A DNA stretch of 64,000 bases from the NCBI GenBank assembly GCA_930367205.1, contig OV884011.1, positions 137,553,437 through 137,617,436 of the forward strand, given 5' to 3'. This DNA is from Acanthosoma haemorrhoidale (taxonomy: Eukaryota; Arthropoda; Insecta; Hemiptera; Acanthosomatidae). Position numbers and translations under genes: made by a program. Below the pieces are notes generated by a model. The model did no database searches. It was not told where the DNA came from and was given only the letters and a program-made list of their open reading frames with translations. Below are positions 11,426 to 25,190 of this stretch, piece after piece (within the stretch, counting starts at the first letter, position 1; each line of letters begins with the position of its first letter).

Positions 11426-12584
11426 AATTTTTGCTGTGGTATATATCCCACACTCATAAATAAAAAAAAACACACTTGCAGAATCAAGAAGCAAACCTCA
11501 TTTCCAAGAGTTACCAAAGGAAGAATCTTCTCTATCTTGCAAGACTAGTTGGTTTGAAATCCAACTAAGGGCTCAAATTCCAACCCTGTCTGAGTATAAT
11601 TTTTCTTTGACTAATAATTATAAGTAAATATAATAAAATATATTCTATGAATTCCTTCCAAACAATTTAAATTGCCAAGAGGATTTTCTTACAACTAAAA
11701 TTGGTGTGAAGCCCAAATAAAGTCTGAACCTCTTTGGTGAGGATTTGGGTTTAACATATTAGTTATAGTGTCAAGTTATATTTTTAATTTACACTTATAA
11801 TATTTTTACATTTTATTTTCAATTGTTTTGTAAAAGAAAAACAATCATATGATTTGTATTCAAAACGTGGACATTGCGATTTCCGCTTATCATCCTTGGC
11901 TATCTGGAACCCGGAAGAACCATGTGGTCTATTCTCTTTAGTGGTCTTATTAGCCTAAACCGTAATCAGAAAGCCACGAGCTCATATTTTGACACTGTCT
12001 CAATTATTTTTGTTTAATCAATAGTTAGCCAAACACACGAATTTTCCTTACTTCTAACCGACGGGCTAGGTGAACTGACGGCGGTGAATGAACAGGAAAT
12101 ATTTTATAATGTCAGCCTGGGAACGAGCTGTTAACACGGGGCCAAAAAGCCCCTGACAAGGCACCAATCAAACGAATCCGTCGCCAACCAACCCTTCTTA
12201 GTTCGAGTTACGGCACGACATATTTCTCACAGGGCTTAAGCCTACTCTGCAGATCACTCCTGCGCCTCTATGTCTTGAGGTTCTCCAGGTTAGGGAGGGA
12301 ATATCTGATTTATTACATTTACTTCGGTTCACTAACGATCATTGGCAGCTTAAAGGTTTAGTGATGAAACAAATGTTGAAAATGTGTGAATTCCTTGGTT
12401 ACATGATAAATATTTAGTGCTGCAAACTAAATAAGTAGCGGATATGATATGCTTAAGAAATTACTACATCATACTGGAATAAACAGCACGATTCGTTGTA
12501 TTTTCAGAAAATATGTCATTGGCGATGATGATTATTGACACTGGATAACCAAGTTCACATAGGAGCTTGTCATTTAATGTGATG
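11426..12584. other. Intergenic
   Basis: No gene. About 12055-12300 is GC-richer (ACGGGGCCAAAAAGCCCC and neighbours) without any recognisable coding or repeat signature. Confidence 0.45.
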
Positions 12585-12620
12585 TAATTGTAATTTTATC
12601 ATAATAAAGTTGTTATAATC
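12585..12620 (+). repeat. SINE-like family, copy 5 (tail only)
   Basis: TTGTAATTTTATCATAATAA then AGTTGTT is the exact 3' tail of the family (compare 19398-19426). Only the last 30-odd bases remain, consistent with strong 5' truncation. Confidence 0.6.
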
Positions 12621-12785
12621 AGAAATCATTTAATGATAAGCCTCCCCAAAAAATCTTGGTTGTATCTTTCCTCTTTCGAATGCAACATCAGCAATCAATG
12701 ATACGATTGTTTGTACCCTTAACTATATTACCACACAGCTCAAATGAAGAAAAAATTGAATTTGGAACGTACTAGGGCTAATAAT

Positions 12786-12930
12786 AACTGAAACTTCTTT
12801 ATTGTGCTAAAATTACAATAAGATAAATGTTCTCATCATAACATATTTACAATTCATCATTCCCTCGCTCTTTCATACAGTATTTACAAACAGCCCAGAG
12901 GCCTCTGCCAAATCCCTAAATCAGTCACCT
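12786..12930 (-). repeat. SINE-like family, copy 6
   Basis: Minus-strand copy: ACTTCTTTATTGTGCTAAAA, ATATTTACAATTCATCATTC, CATACAGTATTTACAAACAG, CCCAGAGGCC. The TTACTTATTGCC segment is deleted. Confidence 0.75.
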
Positions 12931-14040
12931 CCATGTCACTTGAATGACGTAATTTAGCATTTGAAGAATAAAAATACATCAAAAGTCCATAAATACCTAA
13001 TAATCTAAAGAAGTTTACCTTTACAAGATCTCATCTAATTTCCATCTCTTTTACAGAACCTATAAATGTTCTTTGCTGCTAATGCAGTCTTTTTGATATT
13101 TTTGACAATACACATGTAACCAGTATTTTAAACATATATTTTCTCCCCTCGACTTCAGTTTGTTTGATTGTCACTAACCGTTCTTACAAATAGCATGTTA
13201 CAATATCGCCAAATAATAAACTTACATACTATATTGTATATTTTTCCAACAATCAGAGTCGATTTCCATACAATGAATCGTCATGAATAATGTCACATCA
13301 AATAAGGGAACATCAAAGGTACACCATGAAATGAAAAATCTCTTGAAATATTTCATGGGATCGATGAATATAGTTGAGTATGATGAATTAAAACCCTTTT
13401 AAATAGGATTGTTACATAAAGGTTGCAAAGAAATGACGTGTAGGTTCACTAATAAACAATGTTTTATTGGAAAATTTGTTGCTATTTTTTCCAGTACACG
13501 TTATTTTGGAGAACTTCGTTGTATAAGGTGTATTTTGGAAACTGAATAAACACAAATATAAACCATATCGGATTGAGAGATTACAAAAGACTTGAGCATC
13601 TTTAACAATTATTTCTACACTGGTTGATTGTCAAGTAGGAATGTCTTATGTAGAAGTGGCAAGGAATTCTTTATTTTCTCTGATAGGTACAAATAATTTT
13701 CTTCATGACTATTATTTCATTGTTTATTTCCTCTGTGAAAGATGCTTCTAGCTCGACTTTTCCTGGCAGTAGTATTCTCTTTATATAGTGTTTACCTCGA
13801 TTCTTCGTCTAAATCTATTTACTATATTTGTTAATCGAGAGCTATTGAGACATGTAATTTTAAAAATGAGCATTTAGTTAGATTGAGTGCCAGCTGATGA
13901 AAAAAAGAAAAACAAATTAGTTTTACTCTATATATAGCCTATATATAAATAGATTTAAACTGTTAACATGTCTAACTAGAATTGTATTGCACAATTAGAT
14001 GAAGTTTTAAGACATTTACTGCTTAAAGGGCTTAACTCCT
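12931..14040. other. Intergenic, AT-rich
   Basis: Nothing supportable. Confidence 0.5.
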
Positions 14041-14340
14041 ATTAGGAATGATTTAAACTCGAGGCAGCCGCGGAAGCTTTCAGCTTATACTTCCAGCTAA
14101 TATTATTCATCGGCCAGGTCACATCACTGTTCCGTTTTGAGAGAACAGGCCAGAAGTGAATGAACTCCTGAATGGGTGGCTTCAGGGGGTTGAGCCCGCT
14201 CGTTACGGTCGGTTTGTTGGAGTGGCTCTGCCTCAAATCTGTCCCCTTCAGCCCCTATGTCAACAGATAAGATCTCATTGTCTCAATTTCACGGTAGGCT
14301 GGAAGGTGCTGGGTAACTCTTATGTGTTTCAAGTGTTATC
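14041..14340. other. GC-richer island with open frames on both strands
   Basis: A sharp patch of near-balanced composition in AT-rich DNA. The minus strand has an open frame (14042-14236, no ATG) containing GLNPLKPPIQEFIHFWPVLS; the plus strand has one at 14156-14344. Neither shows a domain I can name. It could be a relic of a mobile element or an orphan exon; splice sites are not convincing. Confidence 0.3.
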
Positions 14341-17300
14341 ATGAAATTCTTTAACCAGCGAATAGTTGAGCGAGTATGTCATCGGGGATTTTACGTATTT
14401 AGTACGTTTACCAACACGTCTGCAATTTAACGGCCTCCATCTACTCCATAATGCCTTGTATTCACTCGATATGCCCATCGTTTTTGTTGATTTTCAATTT
14501 GAACCGTGTTCAATAAATGTAATGAATGCTTGTATTGAACATTGAATGTAATACGTTCAAGTTGTACTTATGTTTTGTGATGTTGAGTGAATGTCTTGAT
14601 GGTGTGGTACTGTGTACCCATTTCCTTCGGCAATACTTCTTCTCTATATGGACTGTTGGTTTCCCCTAATATTATCAACAAACATACAAATAACTTAACA
14701 AATTTAGTATTTGAGCTGTAATCAGGGGAAATTGGGTGGTGTGATGGAACTATTTATACTGAGGTGAGTTGCTGCAATAAACAGTGCACTCTAAATACCA
14801 TTGCTGCCCATATTTCAATAAACGGAGAAGCACTCGCTAGCTATAGGAGGGAATTCTGGTCTGTTAATTAGACAATAACGGATTATGCTAAACTAGAACT
14901 GCATCCGCATATCTGTATTAGGATATTGAATATGATGTATATGCTATTGTCAAATATATACTGAATTTAAACATTCCGTGATAATAAAAAGTGGCCTGTA
15001 TGTCTGATATTGATAGATTGGGCATTGAACGGAAACGCTATCTTTGTTAAACATGCATTTAAGAAGAAAAGCTATAATATTTACGTATAAGATAAAAGGT
15101 GAAAAGCTATACAATTAGATTAGTGATTTAATTAGTGCATCTAGAGAAGCAAAAGCCAATTGTGGGTATTATAATGAAATTATAGTCTTCCTGTACTGCA
15201 TTTAGTGGGCAACGGTATGGTCTATTGGATGGTACTGCTTACTCGACGATTCGCACAACTAATTATTGGCGGTCCACGGTGTAAGGTGAATAAGTTAAAT
15301 GGGCTTGCATATCAATTTTAGTTACTTTGCTGGCCAGACATTTTCCTACTCGCTCCTACCGCGGTGAATCAGGTAGCCTCTCTACTCATTCATCTTGTAT
15401 GGAACAGATAATGAAGTAAATAGCGAAATAAATTGCTTTTAGAATGCTTGTCTTTATAAGCAATCTTCTCAGACAGCAAGCAAAACTCTCACAGGGGCAA
15501 AACTCCTTGTGCCATTCAGTTTTACAGAGAGTTAGCTCCACAGGCATAGTTGCAACTTGAACTTTACGTTGCTAAATCACTGGTACAGGAATGGTGTTCA
15601 GGACAGCTTTTATAATATATATCAAAATTAAATAATAATTTAAATTATCTTTTATCTCATGTAATTATGTGCAAGAAAAATCATAGAATAATAATTATTT
15701 AAGGAAAAAATGTTAGTTTAATATCCGACTTACATTATCACATCCTTATAATAACTAAAATGAGAAGAATATCGGATTAATTGCTGGTTCGCAAATTATT
15801 ATTAAAGCGTTTGTGACGTATAATAATTGCAGAAGAGACTGTCGTAATGGTGTTATCTCAAACAAAGCGTGCAAAGGTAGTTTGTTTATTCGTTTATTTT
15901 AATAGTACACGCTTGCTTTTTTTCTCTTCTATTGTGTCTCTATAAAGAAGCGTTATTGCATATCTTGTTAAAAACATATTGACAGTACAAGGAAACTTAC
16001 TCTCCATTTAACTTTTTCTTACTGATATAAACATTAATACTATCCTTTAATAAAATTCAATGATATTAAATGTCTTTCTTATCTCGAAATGAAAGGTTTA
16101 ACAATGTGGCAAGCCATGGTATACGGAAATATTACATTGATTATAATAGTTAGTAATGGATTCCAAGGTCGAGCTTGTATGTCACTGCGGGATCTACTAC
16201 AATGTTAAGTACAGGTCGTTAAGCCACATTAAGACTTAAAACCTAATGATGTGACTAAAACTATCGTTAATCCGTCACATGGACCATAAACTAGATCGTC
16301 TCGAAACCTTGTGGTAGTGCCTCAATGGCCTCTCTCCGAACCTCATCCTATTTATGGTAATTATATATTTTTTTATTGTATAGTTTTACATTTCTATTAT
16401 TTAAAAAAATGTATAATTGATCATGTATTTGCTTAAAATCAAAATATAAATTTATTTATCGTATTTTTTTTCTCCTTTTGTAATTCCTAAATTCTTACAT
16501 TTTAAATTCGTAGCTTCCACTGCGCAGTTTTGTGGGCACAACAATCTATTTTGTTTCATTATACTGAGGATAAATTGATTTATTTTGCCAAATATTAAAT
16601 TCCAACCCATTGCGGATCCGAATATTTAGTTATTGTAACAATTGTAAAAAACAAATACTTGTTACTTTCGACTAAAAATAATTTATTTCATTTGTGGAAC
16701 CTCCTGAGTCCTCAAAAATTGCTTTTCGCTCTGAAGAAAAAAAAAAATCCTTAATAGATTGACTAACCAATGATCATTACGTCGTATTTCACACCTTAAG
16801 GAAGCTGTTTCAGAATTTCGTTGTTGTGGAATATCCTCGGTTTGGTTTACAGCGTGATTCCTCCTGTCTTTAACTTGAAGATGACTGGTGGAAAATACTT
16901 TTCAAATTCATAATCTCTAAGATGTTTTTTCAACTGATATAACTAACAATATTAGACGCCTAGCTGTTAGAAAACCAAACTGAGAAAGATTCCTCCGTTT
17001 CAAAACAAAGCCTCTCAATTTGGTCATTAAAGAAATCATTATTTTACAATCATGATTTTTTGGGAGAATCATAACTAAACATTAAAACAATATAAATAGT
17101 TACATTTTATTTATCCAAAACAATGAAGAATCTTGGAAAGAAACTCTTAAATCTTCATTTTTTTTACTGATCAGTTTTTCTTGTGCTTTATTTTTAGTCC
17201 TTTCTGAAACCGTTCAAAAGCCATTCTCTGTTCATTGTTATACTTTCATTGTTTTCTCCTTCATTTTGACTTATATTTTGTTAATTTATTTATTTTATTT

Positions 17301-19197
17301 TGAGTATTCCATAAGAATTTACATAAAAAAACAACTGATTAATTGTACCGCTGGTTTATAAAAACATCTTTGCTTCAATACATAATTTGATTACATGAAC
17401 TGTGAAATTAACGTCGCTTTGATTCAAAATGTATACGTAAAACGATAATTTCTGTGTATGTGATATGGATTGAAAGCAACCCGCGGTTTATTACTAACAT
17501 TCCTTGGTTATAATTCTTTTATATCTTTTCATGGGGGGTTTATTGGTTATTACAGAGCGAGTACTTTCAACTTTCTGAACTGCCTTCATTTGGTGCTGGA
17601 ATAATACGAGAAGAAGTGACATAAGAAGTGATAAGCATAGAAATAATTTCCGATTCAAATTAATACATTTACATTGAAAGTTGATAGATACAAATTAAAG
17701 CTTAGTCATCTTGGAATAATATTTTGATTGATTTAAAAATTTGTAAATATTATTGATGTATTGATATTCTAACGGTATACTACTGGCCTTGCTGGTTAGT
17801 TCTATTTATGCGTATTCTACCTTTTGGAATGGATAAACATGGTTTATGGAGATTATATTATTGTTTTTATTTTTTCTTGAATATATTGCTGGTTGTGGCC
17901 GATACATACTCGTGAGGCAAAACGATTTGCTTCTAACTGAAAATGAAAGCAATAATCTAGTTAAAATGATTGCGTGGAGATATATTTCTTTAAACAATTG
18001 TTCAACTGTAAATTTAAATGTAACTTTTGAATTACACCCACGATTGCAAGCTCGATAAAATATCCATCCCCTAATAAATGGATTTTGTCTCGACCAAAGG
18101 GTGATGTAAATTATTCCAAGAAACAGGCGCAAGGGACCTGCCACGGACAGCCGGAGAAATGAAACTTCTTCCTTCATTACCAAAGTTTCGGTTTCACTTA
18201 CGGAATCATAATTACACTCCGTCTCGATACTTTGTCATGGCTTGAAACTTGCAAAATAAAGGTTGTAGAGTACGAGTTAGAAATGCAGAATTAAAACATT
18301 CTTTCTTAATGAGGTTCATGGATCTCAAAAATAGAAAAAGTTTTCTTCTGTTGAAACCGATTTCTCATGAGTATAAATCAAACATTTCTGTTTGATTCGG
18401 ATACCGATCTGATCACGAGAAACTGAAACGAAGAAGGAGGAACTGAAAAGACAGAATCTAAAAACCTTAAAGGGGAGGGAGAAGTGTTTTACTAAACTTT
18501 AATTTTAGGGTTTAACTAAGGGTTTCTAGGTCTCGGATTTCTGGTATTTCAAATTGATGTAGTTTTTTGGATTAATGGAAATTAATAAACTATTATATAT
18601 TCTTTGAAAATTGTGTATTGTAATTTTTTTTTTAATTTTTGATTGAGTAAATTATCTAATTTAAAATAAACTGCAGCTATTTATCTTCACAGTGGTCACG
18701 AAGACAACTAGCATTATCAGGTGAGCAAACGGTTTCCTAATAAATTTTCTTATTTGACGGCTGAATAGAGAAAAATTAAAATGGACCACAGTGGTAGAAA
18801 ATGTATGAGCTGTTTCTAAGAGTACCAAATATTTTCAAGAAATTATAGTTTATTTAAATGAAGTATAATATAAGAGACTACAGTTTGTGCAACAGTTTAT
18901 ACCTATTTCTGAATCAGTTAAAAGGGGAATTAGAATTTCGTTTTCCCAAATTAACTGCATTATATTAAAATAATGGGTAGATTATATTTCAGTTTTACAT
19001 ACAAGTAACACCACAAAAAATATTTCTTTTAGCACTATGAAGGGTAATTTAATCCATCTTATTAGCAATAAAAGATAGATTTAGAATTATAAGTCACTAC
19101 CAAAGCTATAATGTATTTAACAAAACTCGAGGATGAAGCACTAATCAGTCAGTCAATAAATAAATTTTATGTGAAGAATTTTATCTTACAGTTTCAA
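14341..19197. other. Long intergenic stretch, AT-rich
   Basis: No gene with recognisable domains in nearly 5 kb. At 17806-18183 a 125-codon minus-strand frame overlaps a 70-codon plus-strand frame (17846-18058). The plus frame begins with a hydrophobic leader (MEIILLFLFFLEYIAG). Both lie in low-complexity DNA and neither matches a family I know. Confidence 0.45.
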
Positions 19198-19433
19198 TTA
19201 GCGGCTGACGCAGGAGCGTGGGGGACTTTCCGGGACTCCGCTTTCTCCTTCGCACGCGAAGGAGGTGACAACCATGTAGATTTGGGAGGTCTCTGGGCTG
19301 TTTGTATGTACTGTATGAATGAGGGAGGGAAAGAAAATTGTAAATATGGTATGAATGAGATCATTTATCACAATTACTTATTGCCCAATGAGGCAGATTG
19401 TAATTTTATCATAATAAAGTTGTTGTTGATATA
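19198..19433 (+). repeat. SINE-like family, copy 7
   Basis: Nearly full-length body and tail: GACGCAGGAGCGTGGGGGAC, GGACTCCGCTTTCTCCTTCG, TCTGGGCTGTTTGTATG, AATTGTAAATATGGTATGAA, GGCAGATTGTAATTTTATC, ATAATAAAGTTGTTGTTGAT. The head (CTCCACTGGCTCG part) is missing. Confidence 0.8.
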
Positions 19434-21621
19434 ATATCCAACTAATAACAGATTAAGTGTGTTGACGCTGATGAACTGACCCTGATAGTCACACAAGAAT
19501 TACTTGACTAATAGTCAAGATTGCCTTGGATACTTTAGGTTGCTGATTACTCTTTCACTGAGATAAGTAAAGCTTTGTGGATTTTTAAAAGATTTTTATT
19601 GTGAATTTATGACAATTTTGGTGCATTAAAGTGCACTGGAGATTTTTGTGAACACACCAGGGCCAGTGGGTAAAATGGAGGCTACAAATGCAAAATGCCC
19701 CAAATATTAATTTATAAAATTAAAGTACTGTTACGCACAAGAACAAGAATATTATTATGTAACGACTTAGTATTCAACCCAAATAAACAAATGATTAAAT
19801 AATTCTATAAAGGAAACTAAGAAATATCCTTAGATGACGGTAGAACGTGAACAAGTAGACATTAATATGTCTGAAACGTGTGACTAAATAATTTAAGCGG
19901 CTTGGCCTCTCGGGCAAAATTTAATAGTAAGAGAACTCTCAAATGAATTATGAGACAGATTAAACAGTCGGATTTAATAATATGACATCTATTACTGGGA
20001 AAGAGGTTATAATTATTTGGTGATGCAAACGGGATATTTATAGTATCAAAATGTGATAAAATGTTTAAATTCCGTATCAAACATTTTTCATGTTATGTTA
20101 CACCCAATTTCCACAGGCTTCTCTATAATTACATTCTTTGCTTGTCAAAAAGGCGATTTGAATAAATGAGAGACTTTTACAATAAATGAGATGGGGAAAT
20201 AAAATAAAGTATTATAAAAATGACGTGATATTGTGTTTACTATCACTAATTTGTAATAATTTTCTGTCTCATTTCCCTAACTTTAAAGTAAGATTTTTTA
20301 ATTGCCATCTAAATGTATTATAACTTTAATGTTCTGATATTAGTTCAATTATTTAAGAGCTATTGAGTGAAATCTATTTGAAACCTATGTCTAACTAAAT
20401 TTGTTTTATTTGCGGTTAAATATTAGAGTTTTTTTTTATTTAAAATTTTTTCCAGCCGATGAGATAACCAAAAGGAAAGAATTATTTTAAAATTTTTTTA
20501 CTCATTATATAATTAGTATTCTTATTTATCTTATTTGTATTTCTTTATAATGTTTTTTATTTCAAATCTTCCTCTTCGTCATTGTTTTTAAACAATAAAA
20601 GTTTGATTTATTTGTTAAGCAATCATTCAATCACATTTTCAAGGAATAAAGAAATTTGTAACCATCGAAAGCCTCTTGAAACTGGCTTTGAGCCTAGATA
20701 CGTGATAAATATGCAATTCCTAGTGTTCACTTTAAAACGTTTTTGGATTTTTTTTTTTTGGAGGAGAGCTATCATTAATTATTTGCCCCTAAATACTGTA
20801 AATATCCAGTACTATGCATTTTAGCCACAAAGTAATATGGATATGTGATGTGAAATATACCTTCTGAATTTCAGATCGTTTGAATTATTTTATTTTTATT
20901 ATTATCGCAGGATAAACATACATATAGGACAAAGAGACAAACAAAAGGTAATTGTTCTATGCCTGAATTTGTCACTTCAGGATTAGCAATCATTAATTTA
21001 TTAAAAAAAAAGTTGAGGCAATTGATTTCTTGGGTAACTACTTAATATATTTTCTAGGGCTTGCGGCATAGAACTAAGGAAAGAACGCCTAAACAGTAGG
21101 TGGGTCGGCATTCCCGCTTAACCTTACAGGCTTGATGGTGGGGTAGATACTTGACGCCGTTTTCTGGATTGAAACATACAAATTTATTGACAACGCTGTT
21201 GTCATAACTTAGTAATATATCACTTTATGTTCAATTTTTCCAATAATTATTAACACGTTAAAGATCGTAATTTAAAAAAAAAAATTAAAAAATATTCACC
21301 CAAAATAACTCAATCGAGAGCCGGGAGTAAATAGGCAGTTTAGAAATATATTTATGTGTATATTTTTTTTCAGAGCAGTTTTGTGACAATGCAATTATTC
21401 CAACAAATTGCGTGCACCATTAGGACCAGATGTATCGACCAATAATACCCATTTCTTTACGTAGGTAACAAAGCAAACCAAAGCGTATGTGTGTATTTAT
21501 ATCGTTTTGAAGTTAATTGGACTTATCAAACTACTCCCCGGAGCTACACCTAAATTAACAGAGTTTCAGATTTGAATTAAGAATGCATGTGTGTTGTTTT
21601 AGGCATATATTTTTTTTAATC
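19434..21621. other. Intergenic, AT-rich
   Basis: Nothing supportable; short frames only. Confidence 0.5.
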
Positions 21622-21695
21622 TTTATTGTGATGAAATTACAATCTGCCTGATTGGGCAATAAGTAATTGTGTTAAATGTTCTCATTGAATCATTA
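21622..21695 (-). repeat. SINE-like family, copy 8 (tail fragment)
   Basis: TCTTTATTGTGATGAAATTA, CAATCTGCCTGATTGGGCAA, TAAGTAATTGTG, AAATGTTCTCATT: reverse complement of the family tail, broken off after about 70 bases. Confidence 0.7.
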
Positions 21696-22569
21696 TCAAT
21701 AAATACTTAAAGTCTTTTATTAAACACTGCAATACTTAATTTTATTCATTGAAAAATTCGACCCTGGAACCTGGCTATTTCAAAAAAACAATAAAAATTT
21801 TAATACTTAGAACTAACGAAACTAACTAAACTGAATAGAGCTGGTTTTTTCAATCTTAAAACTTTTGGTGTATCCTTGATATTAGTTTTGCATTACTACC
21901 CCAGGTTCTTTAGCCCCGGGGAAAAACTCGTAATTCAAATCTATTAATCTAGAATCAATGATTTATTATATTAAAAAAGGTAATTTATTAATGCTTAACT
22001 TTTTTTACATTCTTTCTGTTTTTGTGATGACTTTCCCCGCTAATATAGCGCACAAGTCTATATTTGACACTTAATTTGCACAAAACCACTGTAGCGGTTC
22101 TAAATGAACCAACCCAAAGTGAAAGTATTAAAAACAAATAATTCAAACTTGTTCATTTTGGCTGTGAAATCATTTGTAAGTATTCTACTCGATAATAAAT
22201 ACAGCCATGATTAGTTAAAGGATGGTATAAAGTCTCAATGTGTAGATATCATTCTCAACACAAACGTTTTATTTTTACGGCAATAGGCATGTTTGAGCTA
22301 ACAAGTTGCACGGCAAAGGTGTTTGTCGACCCCTGTATCGTTCTTCTATTGTATAGCTCTATTCTATCACGTTTGTCTGCTATTGTCAATGATCTGCTTC
22401 GTGGGAGCTGGTATATTTGTCTAACCAACTTCAGCTGAAACCTTTGATCATCTAATGTACTCATGTCAGATGTCATTGATCTCGACGAATTGTTAATTGT
22501 AGATAAAAATTACTGACGCAGTAGACAAAATTTAGAAAAATTTTTTAACATACAAAATTAATATATTGG
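21696..22569. other. Intergenic, AT-rich
   Basis: Overlapping frames at 22238-22476 on both strands, without domains. Nothing supportable. Confidence 0.45.
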
Positions 22570-22965
22570 GATCACGGATGTCACTTCCTAGGGTATGTGA
22601 CAAATGAAAGAAAAATAAACTTTAAGGATATGTTTTTCGTTGAAAAAATATCTTCGGTTGGCTTCAATACATTTCTCCCAACGCCCAACAAGGTTTTTCA
22701 TCCCTTGTTCAAAGAAACATTTTGGCTTTGAATAAATAAATTCGAGAAATGAGAATTTTCATTTTGGAATATTTTAGTTTTTAAAAATGTATCAAACGCT
22801 TTGAAAAAATTATGGCAGTTACAGGCAAGTAAGTCAGGTGAATATGCTGGATGTGGTAAAACTTTCAGGGGACGGATTTTTTAATGTTAGCTGACGAACA
22901 TGTGGTCTGGGTTTGTCATGAATAAGTATAGATCCTGTTGACAAAGGCCGGAACTTTTATTTGAA
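22570..22965 (-). pseudogene. mariner-family transposase C-terminal remnant
   Basis: Minus-strand fragments in the order of a mariner transposase: LIHDKPRPHVRQ (HDNARPHVA-type, second catalytic Asp), then PAYSPDLLACNCHNFFKAF, then GMKNLVGRWEKCIEANRRYF (GI.KLV.RW.KCID.NG.YF-type C-terminus). The third acidic residue of the triad, in the TDYHFF-type motif, reads Asn (CNCHNFF). Frames are interrupted several times and no N-terminal HTH is visible. It is an old, 5'-missing, inactive copy. Confidence 0.8.
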
Positions 22966-25124
22966 AAAGAAATGCCTGCAGAGTAATTTAATACCGTTTG
23001 AGTTAGGGTTCGTAAACAAAATACGGATTCTCACTTTAATGATATTATTAAAATAAATAAATCTAAAATTGCATTCGTTACTATAAAATATGCATTATGC
23101 ATAAATGAATGTAATATAAGCGATTCAAGAGCAGTTTTATTTTATATGTAAAAACTTATCCCAATCGAATGCTGGATCGCATGATTTTATTTATATATTA
23201 ACGTTTTAGCCGATAATTATAAGAGATGGTCTACCTTCATTCATGGGCGTTTTCAGTAAAAATGAGTTCATTTTTTATTTTGCGATACAACTCTTATTCA
23301 CATTACCTTCTGTTTTACATGAAACTTGCACGTAAAATAGTAATTTACCGACCCTTTTGTTATCTTAATGTTTTAGCTCCTGTGCAGAATGTATGATAGT
23401 GAATTTAGTAACTCTCTTGACTCCTTGATTTTCAGACAATATATGTTTTTTTAATATCAAAAAGTAACTTTATTATTTGTTAGCTTGGTAACTATCACAA
23501 CAATAGAATAAATCTTAAAATCCAATGCCTCCAAATAATTGTATTAAGAACAATATTCAATAATTTGAGCTCTTATATATTATACTTTGCGCCAAAATAC
23601 AAAATTTTAAGCTTTCAAAGATGCTTCAAAAACTGTAGGTTGACAGTCCCATTCTTAGTAGAAATGGGATACAGCATTTCGGCAGCAACAATATTTGCCG
23701 AAAGTCATGGTACGATTCTTGTGATTGGGATAAAACTAAAAAATAATAAACTGTCTGCATCATAAGCCGTTCAGGTATATTCGGAATATCCTAAATAGTT
23801 TTTCTTTAAAGTACAAAAACGGTATAATGTAAAATTTTAGAAAAAAAATATTAAACTTGAAAATGTTAATAAATTTCAAAACTCAGCCACTACAGAAGGT
23901 AATGGAGAAATGTTCTGTAAAAAAGATTTCTTTTCAGCCAACAATATAAACTGCCCACTTAATGGGCTTACGTACGGTTGTAGGTTAATATTTTGGCTAC
24001 TTACAAATAATTTTTTTTTAACCTAAGTAACATTAAGTTTCAGTAGCCAAGATGGTTTAGGAAATAGAGCGATGAAATTGCAGCCGAATGTAACGAAAAT
24101 TTTGTTTTCAGATTATTTGAAGGTATTTAAGAAACTGAAGTTTTATTTAAATCGGAACGGTTTTTAAGGCACTTGCGTGAAGCTACAGAAGTATCTCTGG
24201 ATATGATTTCTTTCCCCATATCCCATTAAAGACTGTAGTGTCAAAAGATTTTTAAAGATATTCCAGAAACAAATTAAAGTTGTTGACAGCTAATAACAGA
24301 TATCACATATTTAATACTTCAATAGTTAATACCAAGCAGTTTTCATACGGTATTTAGCGTTTCATTAGATATAAGTGTCCAACGTGGTTAAAATAAAAAA
24401 AAATCATTCATCGTAAAAATACGGAAGTTTTTTTTACAATTACTTAATATATTCCATAGAAACTGGTGCAAAGCAGGAGGAGTACATCTCGATATTTTTT
24501 CATTACTTTAAACGTCTTTCATTTTTTTTATACATATACATATATTAAAAAAAGACAGAAATACATTTTATTAGTACTATAAAATATACATGATATAAAC
24601 ATAATGCACAATAGCTATTTTATTACCTTTTTAATAAGGGTTGCCAGGTTTCCCCCCATCCTTGGTTTCGGACTCTGTTAGGGGGAAGTTATTGTCATGG
24701 CTGGATGGTCCCGGCTCCGTCGATGAACCTACTGTTTCTCATTTTTTCCCCGTTATTTTGTTTTTTAGAACATCCACAGAACACAGTTTCTTGGTGGTGG
24801 AAAATGTTTTTGTATTTGCTGTACGTCTGAGCTCTATTACCTATGTAGCACGAGTTGGATATTACTGCTCGTGCATCCTATCAATTTTCAAAGCTTGACT
24901 TTTACTTAAAGGACTTAGGTGCAGTAGCTTATTGAAGACTTTTAGACTCACTCGTCCATAAAACTTTTAATAAATTGGTCTAGTTGTGGATCTCTGTTTG
25001 TTTCGCTTGAAATCATATTTTCATATGTACTATTGAAAACAGTCAGCAGACTGGTCGAACGTACCATTCAAAGAAACTAAGTTTTACAAAACTCTTCTAA
25101 GTTAAACGTTATATTCTTATTATA
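22966..25124. other. Intergenic, AT-rich
   Basis: No gene. A hairpin-forming inverted repeat (TTTCGGCA...TTTGCCGAAA) sits near 23676-23703. An 85-codon frame at 24641-24898 lies in a slightly GC-richer patch and shows no domain. Confidence 0.45.
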
Positions 25125-25190
25125 ATATGAGACGAATGGGATCAACGACCACAATTACTTATTGCCCAGTAGGGTTGATTGCAATTTTAA
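25125..25190 (+). repeat. SINE-like family, copy 9 (degenerate tail)
   Basis: ACAATTACTTATTGCCCAGT, then AGGGTTGATTGCAATTTTAA, aligned to the tail AATTACTTATTGCCCAATGA, GGCAGATTGTAATTTTA. Diverged and truncated at both sides. Confidence 0.5.

Noticed and set aside
17806..18183. 125-codon minus-strand frame and the overlapping plus-strand frame with a hydrophobic leader (17846-18058)
   Set aside because: Low-complexity AT-rich DNA, no family match, no splice context; the hydrophobic leader could arise by chance from T-rich sequence.
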